Positions 36,200-43,771 of a DNA stretch of 64,000 nucleotides are shown here, one piece after another. This DNA is from Bacteroides ovatus. GTDB taxonomy: Bacteria > Bacteroidota > Bacteroidia > Bacteroidales > Bacteroidaceae. The stretch spans positions 5,208,001 to 5,272,000 of the forward strand of contig NZ_CP012938.1 of the NCBI RefSeq assembly GCF_001314995.1. The letters are read 5' to 3'. Made by a program: the position numbers and the translations under genes. Each line of letters opens with the position of its first letter. Positions within the stretch are counted from its first letter, which is position 1. The notes under the pieces are model-generated. The model saw only the letters and a list, made by a program, of their open reading frames with translations. It was not told where the DNA came from and ran no database searches.

Positions 36200-38281
36200 T
36201 TATCGTAAAACGACGCGATCTCCCAACCGCTTTGCCATGATGCTTTGTACGGTTCTCAACTCATTATAGCGTTGCATAAGTGAGTCGCATTTCTCATTAT
36301 CATGGGCAAGAGCAGGATCTTGGAGAGCATAAAGCATGTGCTTCAATTCCTCTGTTACGATTGCATACTTGAAGTTAATCATTAACATCGGAACCATTTC
36401 ATAGAGCCGCTCTTCATCCGTCACAATCTTTTGGGACTTGGAGTGATACTTACTAAGCTGATAACGCACATTAATCAAGTCTACACTCAATTTACTGATT
36501 ACCGGATCAGGATGTGCCAGGAAATAACGTTCGGCAATGAAGTTGGAATCGTGCATGTGTGCAGCAGCTTCCGATAACATTTGGCGGTGCAGCGGATTAT
36601 GGAAGGCTAACTCATCCTCTTTCAGATCATTAACCACATATTCTATGACGGTTACCGGAATTTCGTTTCCTTCTTCATCGGTCAGGTTACACATGATTTT
36701 CTCTCCATAACGAACTACCGCCTGTAATATCAGTCGCTCGAATTTGTAGAATTCCTGCCCTTCCTTTCCTTCCTGCGGAATAAAGGAAGCATAACTGTCT
36801 TCCTGCAGAGCAGGAGGAACATCTGTATATCCGCCATCCACTTCAGGAGGTAACGGAATATCTCCATTAGGCATTGGAACATCTTCAGGAGATGTGCTGC
36901 CCTGTGACATCATAGCCGTTCTTTCAGCCATCCGGCGTTCCCGTTCCGTTTGTTCAGCTCGCTTCTCTGCTTGAGTTTCCCGTCTTTTGGCAACTTCTGA
37001 TACTAGCAGCTTATCTTCTACATGAAGTAGCTGCGCGCATTCTTTGATATAGACGTCTCTGACAATTGCTTCAGGGATGACAGAAATACTTTGCACCAGA
37101 TTACCAATCAGTTCCGCACGCTTGATGGGATCTTTTCCTGCATCCTCCAGTAGCAAGTTCGTTTTGAAGCGGATAAAGTCCGTTTCATGTTCCGAGATAA
37201 AAGTCTGAAATTCCGTTGAGTTGTGCTTGCGGGCAAAAGAGTCCGGGTCGTCCCCATCGGGAAGAAGACAGACTTTGATATTCATACCTTCCTCCAATAA
37301 CATGTCAATTCCCCGGATAGAAGCCTTGATACCTGCTGCGTCGCCGTCGTAAAGCACAGTCATGTTGTTGGTAAACCGGTGAATCATACGGATTTGTCCC
37401 GGTGTAAGGGCTGTTCCCGAGGAAGCAACCACATTCTCTATGCCGGATTGATGCATGGAGATTACGTCCGTGTAGCCTTCAACCAAAAAGCAACGGTCTT
37501 GTTTTACAATAGCCTGTTTGGCAAAATATATACCGTATAACTCGTTACTTTTGTGGTAGATTTCCGATTCGGGCGAATTGACGTATTTGACTTTAACCCC
37601 TTTCGTTGCACTGGCAAGTACACGTCCGCCAAAAGCCACCACTTTGCCGGAAAGCGTATGTACAGGGAAAATAACACGTCCCCAAAAACGATCCCGTAAC
37701 CGGTGGTCGTCCGTTTCGTAGCAAAGTCCTGTTTTTACCAAGTACTCTTTCTTATATCCTTTTTGGATTGCTTCTTTGGCGAATGCATCGTGGGCTTCAG
37801 TGCAGTAACCTAATTGGAATTTCTCAATGATGTCGTCGCGAAAGCCACGGTTGCGGAAATAGGCCATACCGATGCTACGCCCGTCTACATGATTTTTTAG
37901 TATATTCTGGAAATAGTCGCGTGCAAAGTTATTAACGATAAACAGACTTTCGCGTTCGCTTTGCACAAACTTCTCTTCATCGCTTAATTCCCGCTCCTTG
38001 ATTTCAATATTATATTTCTTGGCAAGGTACTTCAATGCTTCCGGATAAGACATCTGCTCGTGTTCCATAATGAAATGCACGGCATTTCCACCTTTTCCAC
38101 AAGCAAAACATTTGCATAATCCTTTGGCGGGAGAGACATAAAAAGAAGGGGTTTTATCACTGTGGAACGGACATAAACCGACATAATTGACACCACGTTT
38201 GCGCAGGGTGACAAAATCCGAAACGACATCCATAATTTGTGCCGCGTCCAATATCCGGTCTATGGTAACTTGATCTATCAT
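36200..38281 (-). CDS. dnaG: DNA primase
   Basis: DnaG makes RNA primers for replication. The ATG at 38281 (MIDQVTIDRIL) gives 693 residues; longer readings run into the promoter. The CHC2 zinc finger is at about 39-65 (CPFHSDKTPSF with CFACGKGGN). The catalytic core includes the TOPRIM motifs EGYTDVISMHQ (about 266) and YDGDAAG (about 312). The C-terminal DnaB-interacting part is preceded by a variable, charged region (about 440-530) rich in Arg/Glu, then Pro. The gene has its own consensus promoter, whose -33 element sits inside the terminator of the upstream tyrA gene. Confidence 0.97.
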   Translation of the reverse strand: MIDQVTIDRILDAAQIMDVVSDFVTLRKRGVNYVGLCPFHSDKTPSFYVSPAKGLCKCFACGKGGNAVHFIMEHEQMSYPEALKYLAKKYNIEIKERELSDEEKFVQSERESLFIVNNFARDYFQNILKNHVDGRSIGMAYFRNRGFRDDIIEKFQLGYCTEAHDAFAKEAIQKGYKKEYLVKTGLCYETDDHRLRDRFWGRVIFPVHTLSGKVVAFGGRVLASATKGVKVKYVNSPESEIYHKSNELYGIYFAKQAIVKQDRCFLVEGYTDVISMHQSGIENVVASSGTALTPGQIRMIHRFTNNMTVLYDGDAAGIKASIRGIDMLLEEGMNIKVCLLPDGDDPDSFARKHNSTEFQTFISEHETDFIRFKTNLLLEDAGKDPIKRAELIGNLVQSISVIPEAIVRDVYIKECAQLLHVEDKLLVSEVAKRRETQAEKRAEQTERERRMAERTAMMSQGSTSPEDVPMPNGDIPLPPEVDGGYTDVPPALQEDSYASFIPQEGKEGQEFYKFERLILQAVVRYGEKIMCNLTDEEGNEIPVTVIEYVVNDLKEDELAFHNPLHRQMLSEAAAHMHDSNFIAERYFLAHPDPVISKLSVDLINVRYQLSKYHSKSQKIVTDEERLYEMVPMLMINFKYAIVTEELKHMLYALQDPALAHDNEKCDSLMQRYNELRTVQSIMAKRLGDRVVLR

Positions 38282-38312
38282 TCTTTCTCCTGTGAATCCG
38301 TTTTTGCGGATA

Positions 38313-38343
38313 CAAAGGTACACATAAAAAAATCCCCTGCAAA
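38313..38343 (-). promoter_or_regulatory. dnaG promoter
   Basis: On the minus strand TTTG (38343-38340) and TACCTTTG (38320-38313) are exactly 19 bases apart. The -33 element lies in the 3' arm of the tyrA terminator stem. Confidence 0.75.
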
Positions 38344-38362
38344 GAACTTTTTTGCAGGGGAT
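38325..38362 (-). terminator. Intrinsic terminator of the aromatic operon (after tyrA)
   Basis: ATCCCCTGCAAA (38362-38351, minus strand) pairs perfectly with TTTGCAGGGGAT (38343-38332) and is followed by seven T on the minus strand. Confidence 0.9.
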
Positions 38363-38387
38363 CGTTAAATCTTGGCACCGGTATTGA

Positions 38388-39161
38388 TTATTTAATCTTT
38401 TCCCGGATCTTCGTCAGATACTTTTTCATACCTTCCGCATCCTTGTTTTCGATGATTTCGAGAAGGTTTTTCAACTCTGTCCGGATATTAGTCACTTGTC
38501 CCGGAGTGCGTGGGTTGAACAGTATTTCCTGAAGCAGGTAATCATCTTCGCTTAGCAGCCCTTTGGCGATTGCCATGTGCTTTTTGAACGTAGTTCCCGG
38601 GGCTTCCTGATGTTTCATTACGGCAGCAAATACGAACGTCGATACGAACGGAATAGAAAGCGAGTAGGCTACTGTTTCGTCGTGCTCATCAAATGTATAT
38701 TCGAAGATGTTCAACCGTAATGTCTGGTAGAGGTCTTTGAAGAATATTTTTCCCAGGTGGTCGCCTTCACTGATAATGATGGCATTTTCACTGCTTAGAT
38801 TGCTAAGACTTGCGAAAGTCGGGCCAAACATAGGGTGACTGGAAACGTAGCGGAAACCACTTTCTTCGTAGAACTTCTTCAATCCTGTTTTTACAGAGGC
38901 AATGTCACTAATGATACAGTCTTTCGGTAATACAGGCAGTATTTTGCGAAAGGCATCCAACGTGTACTTCACTGTAACAGCATTAATAACCAGTTCCGGT
39001 TCAAATTCCTTAATCTCCTCCAATGTAGTGAAACGATACGTGTTATAGACGAAACGCAACTGGTGCGGGTTGACGTCGAACACGGCCGTCTCGTGTTGAA
39101 AGCTCAAAATATCAGTAAAGAAGGAGCCCATTTTACCAGCTCCAAGGATTAATATTCTCAT
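38388..39161 (-). CDS. tyrA: Prephenate dehydrogenase
   Basis: TyrA oxidatively decarboxylates prephenate to 4-hydroxyphenylpyruvate for tyrosine synthesis. The 257-residue protein has the Rossmann motif GAGKMG (residues 7-12), Asp29 in AVFDVNP that suits NAD, and the conserved SDIASVKTGLKKF (about 85-97) and SSHPMFGPTFASL (about 107-119). It lacks a fused chorismate mutase, which here is fused to the DAHP synthase instead. It is the last gene of the pheA operon. A 155-base spacer with a nested inverted repeat separates it from the DAHP synthase gene. Confidence 0.93.
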   Translation of the reverse strand: MRILILGAGKMGSFFTDILSFQHETAVFDVNPHQLRFVYNTYRFTTLEEIKEFEPELVINAVTVKYTLDAFRKILPVLPKDCIISDIASVKTGLKKFYEESGFRYVSSHPMFGPTFASLSNLSSENAIIISEGDHLGKIFFKDLYQTLRLNIFEYTFDEHDETVAYSLSIPFVSTFVFAAVMKHQEAPGTTFKKHMAIAKGLLSEDDYLLQEILFNPRTPGQVTNIRTELKNLLEIIENKDAEGMKKYLTKIREKIK

Positions 39162-39175
39162 AATGTTTATTATTT

Positions 39176-39315
39176 AGTGAGAGTGTGTCAAAACACAAAT
39201 TATCGCAGATTATTTCAACTATATTGATATATTAATCAACGACTTATAAAATTATTTCTGCGATAATTTGCGTTAATCTGCGTTTTATTATTCATTATGA
39301 CACACCTTCACTCTA
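39176..39315. repeat. Nested inverted-repeat element in the aromatic operon
   Basis: Outer arms GTGTGTCA (39183-39190) and TGACACAC (39298-39305) enclose inner arms CAAATTATCGCAGA (39196-39209) and TCTGCGATAATTTG (39257-39270), both perfect. A competing pair, CGCAGATTA (39204-39212) with TAATCTGCG (39274-39282), overlaps the inner arm. The element fills the gap between the DAHP synthase gene and tyrA and resembles a small dispersed (MITE- or REP-like) element, though copy number cannot be seen here. Confidence 0.8.
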
Positions 39316-39316
39316 A

Positions 39317-40378
39317 CTACTTATTAATAATTTCCATCTGTTGACGAACTGATTCTTCGTGGATGGCTTCGAAAATCTTCTTCATAAACTCGCTGTCCAT
39401 ACCGCATTGTTCGCCCTGCGCGCCACGTTTTTCCAGAATCTCATTGTAACGTCCGGCTTGAAGAACTGTGATTCCGTGCTCCTTTTTGTAAGTACCGATT
39501 TCACGGGCCACACGCATTCTTTTTGCTAATTCCTGAATGATATTGTCGTCACATTCATCAATCTGTTTACGGAGTTGTGCCAGACTTTCGGTAGACTGTG
39601 TTTCCGTACGGATTACCAACAGATTGAGGATATAGTCGAGTACGTCCGGAGTAACTTGTTGAGAAGCATCGCTCCATGCGCAATCCGGGTTGCAGTGGCT
39701 TTCTACAATCAGACCGTCGAAATTCAAGTCCATAGCCTGTTGGCAAAGCGGTGCAACCAACTCACGTTTTCCACCGATATGGCTCGGATCACAGAAAATC
39801 GGAAGATTAGGGATGCGGCGGCGCAGTTCGATAGGAATATGCCATTGGGGAAGATTCCGATAGATCTTTTTGTCATAACTGCTGAAACCTCGGTGGATAG
39901 CACCCAGACGCTTCAAACCAGCGTTGTTGATACGTTCCAGTGCTCCGATCCATAATTCGAGATCCGGGTTCACCGGGTTCTTAACCAATACAGGGATATC
40001 AACCCCTTTCAGTGCGTCAGCGATTTCCTGTACGGCGAAAGGATTGGCAGTGGTGCGTGCACCTACCCAAAGAATATCGATTCCCGCTTTCAGACATTCG
40101 TAAACGTGTTTGGCTGTTGCTACCTCTGTAGAAACATACATTCCAGTTTCTTTCTTCACCTCTTTCAACCAGGCAAGACCTTCTACACCGATACCTTCGA
40201 AACCTCCCGGTTTGGTACGCGGCTTCCAGATTCCGGCACGATATATTTTTTGTCCTTTAGCAGCCAGTTGTTTGGCTGTATCCATTACTTGTTCTTCTGT
40301 TTCTGCGCTACACGGGCCGGCAATGACAATCGGTCTTTTAGCTTCAACGCCCGGTAATAAAATTGATTCGAGTTCCAT
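39317..40378 (-). CDS. Bifunctional DAHP synthase / chorismate mutase
   Basis: The 353-residue protein joins two activities. An N-terminal type I-beta DAHP synthase (about 1-255) is marked by VIAGPCSAETEEQ (about 18-30), WKPRTKPGGFEG (about 52-63), LVKNPVNPD and FCDPSHIGGKR (about 198-208). An AroQ-type chorismate mutase follows (about 265-350, LAQLRKQIDECDDNIIQELA with MRVAREIGTYKK). It makes DAHP from PEP and erythrose 4-phosphate and converts chorismate to prephenate. This fusion is usual in Bacteroidota and lets the mutase regulate the synthase. It is the third gene of the operon. Confidence 0.95.
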   Translation of the reverse strand: MELESILLPGVEAKRPIVIAGPCSAETEEQVMDTAKQLAAKGQKIYRAGIWKPRTKPGGFEGIGVEGLAWLKEVKKETGMYVSTEVATAKHVYECLKAGIDILWVGARTTANPFAVQEIADALKGVDIPVLVKNPVNPDLELWIGALERINNAGLKRLGAIHRGFSSYDKKIYRNLPQWHIPIELRRRIPNLPIFCDPSHIGGKRELVAPLCQQAMDLNFDGLIVESHCNPDCAWSDASQQVTPDVLDYILNLLVIRTETQSTESLAQLRKQIDECDDNIIQELAKRMRVAREIGTYKKEHGITVLQAGRYNEILEKRGAQGEQCGMDSEFMKKIFEAIHEESVRQQMEIINK

Positions 40379-40468
40379 ATTCTTATTTGTTTTTATTCTT
40401 TTAATAACTTGTTTTCATTGAAATTGTTCTGTTGTCTCATTCTGCTGTCGTTCTCTCTTTGTAAGAGG

Positions 40469-41647
40469 TTAGATTCTTTTAATTCTTTCCAGAGCTTCCG
40501 CCAGCTTATTGTCCTTGCAACAAAGTGAGATACGAATATACCTTGCTCCGTTGCTGCCGAAGATAAATCCCGGAGTGATAAACACTCTTGCTTCATGCAG
40601 CACCTTTTCTGTCAGTTCCTCTACATCTTTGCAGGAAGCGGGAATCTTTCCCCAAAGGAACATTCCTACTTGTTTTTCGTCGTAGGTGCATCCCAATGTT
40701 TTCATGATCTCACCGGCGAGGTGACGACGGTTGCGGTAGTTCTCGTTATTGCCTTCATACCAGTCCGCTTCGGCTTCAAGAGCAGTTGCTGCAGCCAGTT
40801 GCATAGCACGGAACATACCACTGTCGATATTACTTTTCACTTTCAGTATCCATTGTACGAATTCCGCGTTTGACGCCAGCATGCCGATACGCCAGCCGGG
40901 CATATTGTGGCTCTTGCTCATAGAATTAAACTCGATGCAACAGTCTTTGGCTCCCGGTACACTTAGGATACTGATAGGCTTATCGTTCAGGATAAAGCTG
41001 TACGGATTATCATTCACAATTACGATATTCTTACGACGGGCAAAGTCAACGAGACGTTCATAGATTTCCGGAGTTGCATTGGCTCCCGTCGGCATGTTGG
41101 GATAGTTGGTCCACATCAGTTTTACGCGACTAAGATCCATTTTTTCCAGTGCCTCGAAGTCAGGCATCCAGCCATCTTCTTCTTTCAGGTCGTAGTTGAT
41201 AACTTCCGCTCCGAGTATTTTACTCAAAGAAGTATAGGTAGGGTATCCCGGATTCGGGACTAGCACCTGCTCACCCGGATTGACGAATGCCAGCGTAACA
41301 TGGAGAATTCCTTCTTTAGAGCCGATTAAAGGCTGTATCTCCGTATTCGGATTCAGTTCCACTCCATACCAGCGTTGATACCAGGCAGCGAAGCCTTTGC
41401 GCAGTTCAGGGATACCTACATACGGTTGGTAACCGTGTCCGTTGGGATCATGAGCATTGTTGCACAATGTTTCGATGGTTTCCCTTGAGGGAGGCATATC
41501 GGGGCTTCCGATACCGAGGCTGATAACATCCTTTCCCTCTGCATTCATCTGTGCTACCTCTTTTAGCTTCTTTGAGAAGTAGTATTCGCTAACACTTGCC
41601 AATCTGTCGGCAGGAGCGATTTTATACGTTTGACTTTCCTTCTGCAT
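40469..41647 (-). CDS. Class I/II aminotransferase, probable aromatic
   Basis: The 392-residue PLP-dependent enzyme shows the fold-type I pattern GIGSPDMPPS (about 46-55), YPTYTSLSKILGAEVI, NYPNMPTGA (about 186) and NDNPYSFI (about 216). The Schiff-base lysine lies in SMSKSHNMPGWRIG (about 246-259). Located between pheA and the DAHP synthase, it most likely transaminates phenylpyruvate and/or 4-hydroxyphenylpyruvate. LL-diaminopimelate aminotransferase-like relatives look similar, so the substrate is inferred from context. Its start overlaps the pheA 3' end by 26 bases, implying coupling. Confidence 0.88.
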   Translation of the reverse strand: MQKESQTYKIAPADRLASVSEYYFSKKLKEVAQMNAEGKDVISLGIGSPDMPPSRETIETLCNNAHDPNGHGYQPYVGIPELRKGFAAWYQRWYGVELNPNTEIQPLIGSKEGILHVTLAFVNPGEQVLVPNPGYPTYTSLSKILGAEVINYDLKEEDGWMPDFEALEKMDLSRVKLMWTNYPNMPTGANATPEIYERLVDFARRKNIVIVNDNPYSFILNDKPISILSVPGAKDCCIEFNSMSKSHNMPGWRIGMLASNAEFVQWILKVKSNIDSGMFRAMQLAAATALEAEADWYEGNNENYRNRRHLAGEIMKTLGCTYDEKQVGMFLWGKIPASCKDVEELTEKVLHEARVFITPGFIFGSNGARYIRISLCCKDNKLAEALERIKRI

Positions 41648-42470
41648 ATTCGCCTAATAATTTAAGTTCTTTGGTTAATGGAGTGATTGCAGCAATAGAC
41701 TGCTTGTATCTTAGATAATCGTTGAAAGCTACATCTACGTAAAACTGGTATTCCCATTCCCGTCCGATGATAGGCAACGATTGAATTTTTGTCAGATTGA
41801 TATTATAGAACGATAGAATGGATAAAACCTGTGACAGGCTGCCTTCCGTATGTGGAAGAGTGAATACGATACTTGCCTTGTTGGTTGCATTGGCATGATG
41901 TTGACGGAGTTCGTCTACTTGCCAGGGATCGGCAACAACCAGAAAACGGGTGAAGTTGTGCTTGTTTGTTTCAATACCTTCCTGAAGGACTTTCATACCG
42001 TAACGTTCAGCTGCTGCTTTGGAGCAGATGGCAGCGTGTCCTTTCAGATTTTCATTCTTGATGATTTCTGCGCTGCGGGCCGTATCTTCACCTTCCACCA
42101 CTTTCAACTGCGGATGTTGATTCAGAAATTCGCGACACTGCATCAGGGCGATAGGGTGGGAGTTGACTTCTGTCAGATCTTCCCAGTTCTCATCGGGGAG
42201 ACAGACAAAACTGTGCGAGATGCGCAGTTTGTATTCACCGATAATCTGTGTGCCGCTTTGTCTCAACAATTCATTGTTGTGCAACAAACTTCCCGCAATC
42301 GTATTCTCGATGGCTAGCATTCCGATAACCTGGCTGTCTTTCCGTATCGAAGTAAACACATCTTCGAAGTTGGCACAACAGATTAACTCTATTTCTTCTC
42401 CCTCGAAGTACTTGTGTGCGGCGATATCATGATATGAGCCGAGTGTTCCTTGAATTGCTATCTTTTTCAT
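41622..42470 (-). CDS. pheA: Prephenate dehydratase
   Basis: The enzyme converts prephenate to phenylpyruvate. The 282-residue protein has GTLGSYHDIAA (about 8-18), the substrate-site AIENTIAGSLLHNNELL (about 53-69) and the catalytic NFTRFLVV (about 167-174). A C-terminal ACT domain follows (about 190-275, PHTEGSLSQVLSILSFYNIN). The ACT ESRP motif, which binds phenylalanine in many homologues, reads QSLP here (LTKIQSLPII). It heads the operon pheA, aminotransferase, DAHP synthase-mutase, tyrA. It is preceded by a leader-peptide attenuator (42489-42718), so expression should respond to charged tRNA-Phe and tRNA-Tyr. Confidence 0.95.
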   Translation of the reverse strand: MKKIAIQGTLGSYHDIAAHKYFEGEEIELICCANFEDVFTSIRKDSQVIGMLAIENTIAGSLLHNNELLRQSGTQIIGEYKLRISHSFVCLPDENWEDLTEVNSHPIALMQCREFLNQHPQLKVVEGEDTARSAEIIKNENLKGHAAICSKAAAERYGMKVLQEGIETNKHNFTRFLVVADPWQVDELRQHHANATNKASIVFTLPHTEGSLSQVLSILSFYNINLTKIQSLPIIGREWEYQFYVDVAFNDYLRYKQSIAAITPLTKELKLLGEYAEGKSNV

Positions 42471-42488
42471 TGTTCTAAATATATTATA

Positions 42489-42522
42489 TAAAAAAATCCC
42501 GCGTCCATATTGGAGCGGGATT
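42489..42522 (-). terminator. Attenuator terminator upstream of pheA
   Basis: AATCCCGC (42522-42515, minus strand) pairs with GCGGGATT (42502-42495), with an inner CC/GG pair, followed by eight T on the minus strand. It lies between the promoter and pheA, only 18 bases before the start codon, so it must be conditionally bypassed. Confidence 0.9.
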
Positions 42523-42589
42523 CATATGATTGATTTCTCTATTCAGTCCTTAAGCATCACTGTCACTTGATACATACAAACTCCCGCTC
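42513..42589 (-). promoter_or_regulatory. Antiterminator of the pheA attenuator
   Basis: RNA GAGCGGGA-G-UUUGUAUG (42589-42573) can pair with CAUAUGAAUCCCGCUC (42528-42513). This gives 16 pairs, two of them G-U, with one bulged G at 42581. The downstream strand includes the 5' arm of the terminator, so the two structures exclude each other. The upstream strand lies within the last third of the leader ORF. Confidence 0.8.
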
Positions 42590-42649
42590 TACTTTGTTGC
42601 TAAAGTAAAAGTAAAAAAAGAAGTAATATGCATAAGTAAATGATTTCAT
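42563..42649 (-). CDS. Phe/Tyr-rich leader peptide of the pheA operon
   Basis: This short ORF has 28 codons from ATG (42649-42647) to TGA (42565-42563). Residues 1-20 read MKSFTYAYYFFFYFYFSNKV, with six Phe and five Tyr among positions 4-16. A further Phe is at 24. Such composition is the hallmark of leader peptides that sense charged tRNA. The promoter is 40 bases upstream. The Phe/Tyr run lies at 42602-42640, upstream of the antiterminator strand 42573-42589. A ribosome stalled there leaves that strand free, while one reaching the stop codon covers it. The ORF is too short for usual gene calling. Confidence 0.88.
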   Translation of the reverse strand: MKSFTYAYYFFFYFYFSNKVEREFVCIK

Positions 42650-42688
42650 TCGAATCTATCTTTTTTGCTTTGGTTTTTAATTCTGGGG

Positions 42689-42718
42689 CAAAAGTAATAA
42701 TTTTCTGTTAGATGCAAA
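42689..42718 (-). promoter_or_regulatory. Promoter of the pheA leader and operon
   Basis: TTTG (42718-42715) and TACTTTTG (42696-42689) on the minus strand are 18 bases apart, one short of the usual 19. Expected initiation near 42683 gives a leader of about 195 bases up to the terminator end. Confidence 0.7.
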
Positions 42719-42770
42719 CAAAAAACGATACTTTTTTTGTTTTCTTGCCTAAAATAGATGAAAAGGATAC

Positions 42771-43733
42771 TTAAAAGATGCCGGGAAGTGCTTCAGGCTT
42801 TGGTCCCAGGTTCTTGAATTCTCCGTTCAGACCAGCTTCCTCTTTCGGATTCAATTCCAGAGATTTCTTCATGTCCTCTACCGAACCGTCCTTATCACCA
42901 TTCAGTAATTTAGCGCGTCCGCGTTCTTTGTAGGCTTCCGCAAAGTTCGGATTCAGTTCGATGGCTTCATCAAACAGGCCGATGGCTTCCGTCAGTTTTT
43001 TCTGGTTGATATAAAGTTGCCCTAAATAAAGGTATGCCTGTTCGTTGAACGGGTTTATTTCCGTCACCAGTTTGTAATCTTCTTCTGCCTCTTCGTCCTT
43101 GCCGTCTGCTTCTTTCACTTTTCCGCGCAGGAGCATGGCTGTCTCTTCTTCCGGATTCTGGGCGAGCACAGCATCTATATCTTCCATCATATCTTTATAC
43201 TGTTTCAGGTTCATCAAAGCTTCCGCACGTAATAGGCGAGCTTCAATGAAATCATCTTTCAAAGTGATTGCTTTGGTGAGATGGGCAATAGTCATCAGGT
43301 CGTCATCCTGTCCCTTACGGGCTTTCCCTAATAGATAATGAGCCACGGCATTTCCTTCTTCGATGGCAATCGCTTTATTGGCAGCTTCTTCCATAGCCTG
43401 ATAATCTTCCTGGATGAAGCATACATTGGCCAGTGTCAGGAAAGTGCTTGTGACGTCAGGTTCCATAGCAGCCATCTTTTCCAATAGCTCGCGGGCCTTT
43501 GCCGTTTCCCCCATCTGGATATAGAGTTGGCTAAGATAGCCCATTGTTTCAAACTCTTCCTTGATGGCAAGAGCTTCAATAAAACATTTTACTGCATAAT
43601 CTGGACGTCCCATGCGTTGCGCACGTAAACCGTCGTATTTGAAAATCTCGAAATTTTTCTGATCGTTTTTCTGTTTTTCACTTTCCGGAGTTTCCGACTT
43701 ACCGGAGAAGAAAGATTTAAAAAAGTTCGGCAT
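42771..43733 (-). CDS. Tetratricopeptide repeat protein
   Basis: The 320-residue protein is built of about seven consecutive TPR units from residue 30 to 305. They carry the typical alternation of small and large residues (for example AYLYLGQLYINQKKLTEAIGL and AYKERGRAKLLNGDKDGSVE). No signal peptide or membrane segment is seen, so it is probably a cytoplasmic scaffold. It has its own -7 element (43759-43766) between it and recQ. No specific partner can be named. Confidence 0.85.
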   Translation of the reverse strand: MPNFFKSFFSGKSETPESEKQKNDQKNFEIFKYDGLRAQRMGRPDYAVKCFIEALAIKEEFETMGYLSQLYIQMGETAKARELLEKMAAMEPDVTSTFLTLANVCFIQEDYQAMEEAANKAIAIEEGNAVAHYLLGKARKGQDDDLMTIAHLTKAITLKDDFIEARLLRAEALMNLKQYKDMMEDIDAVLAQNPEEETAMLLRGKVKEADGKDEEAEEDYKLVTEINPFNEQAYLYLGQLYINQKKLTEAIGLFDEAIELNPNFAEAYKERGRAKLLNGDKDGSVEDMKKSLELNPKEEAGLNGEFKNLGPKPEALPGIF

Positions 43734-43758
43734 GGTGTGTTATTTTTGAGTTACTTTG

Positions 43759-43766
43759 CAAAGGTA
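43759..43766 (-). promoter_or_regulatory. -7 element for the TPR gene
   Basis: TACCTTTG on the minus strand, 25 bases upstream of the TPR gene ATG. A consensus -33 is not evident; it would lie in the 3' end of recQ. Confidence 0.5.
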
Positions 43767-43771
43767 GTAAC

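Noticed and set aside
42547..42576. A second short ORF (MYQVTVMLKD) in the pheA leader
   Set aside because: It overlaps the Phe/Tyr leader ORF in another frame, has only one aromatic codon and no better initiation context.
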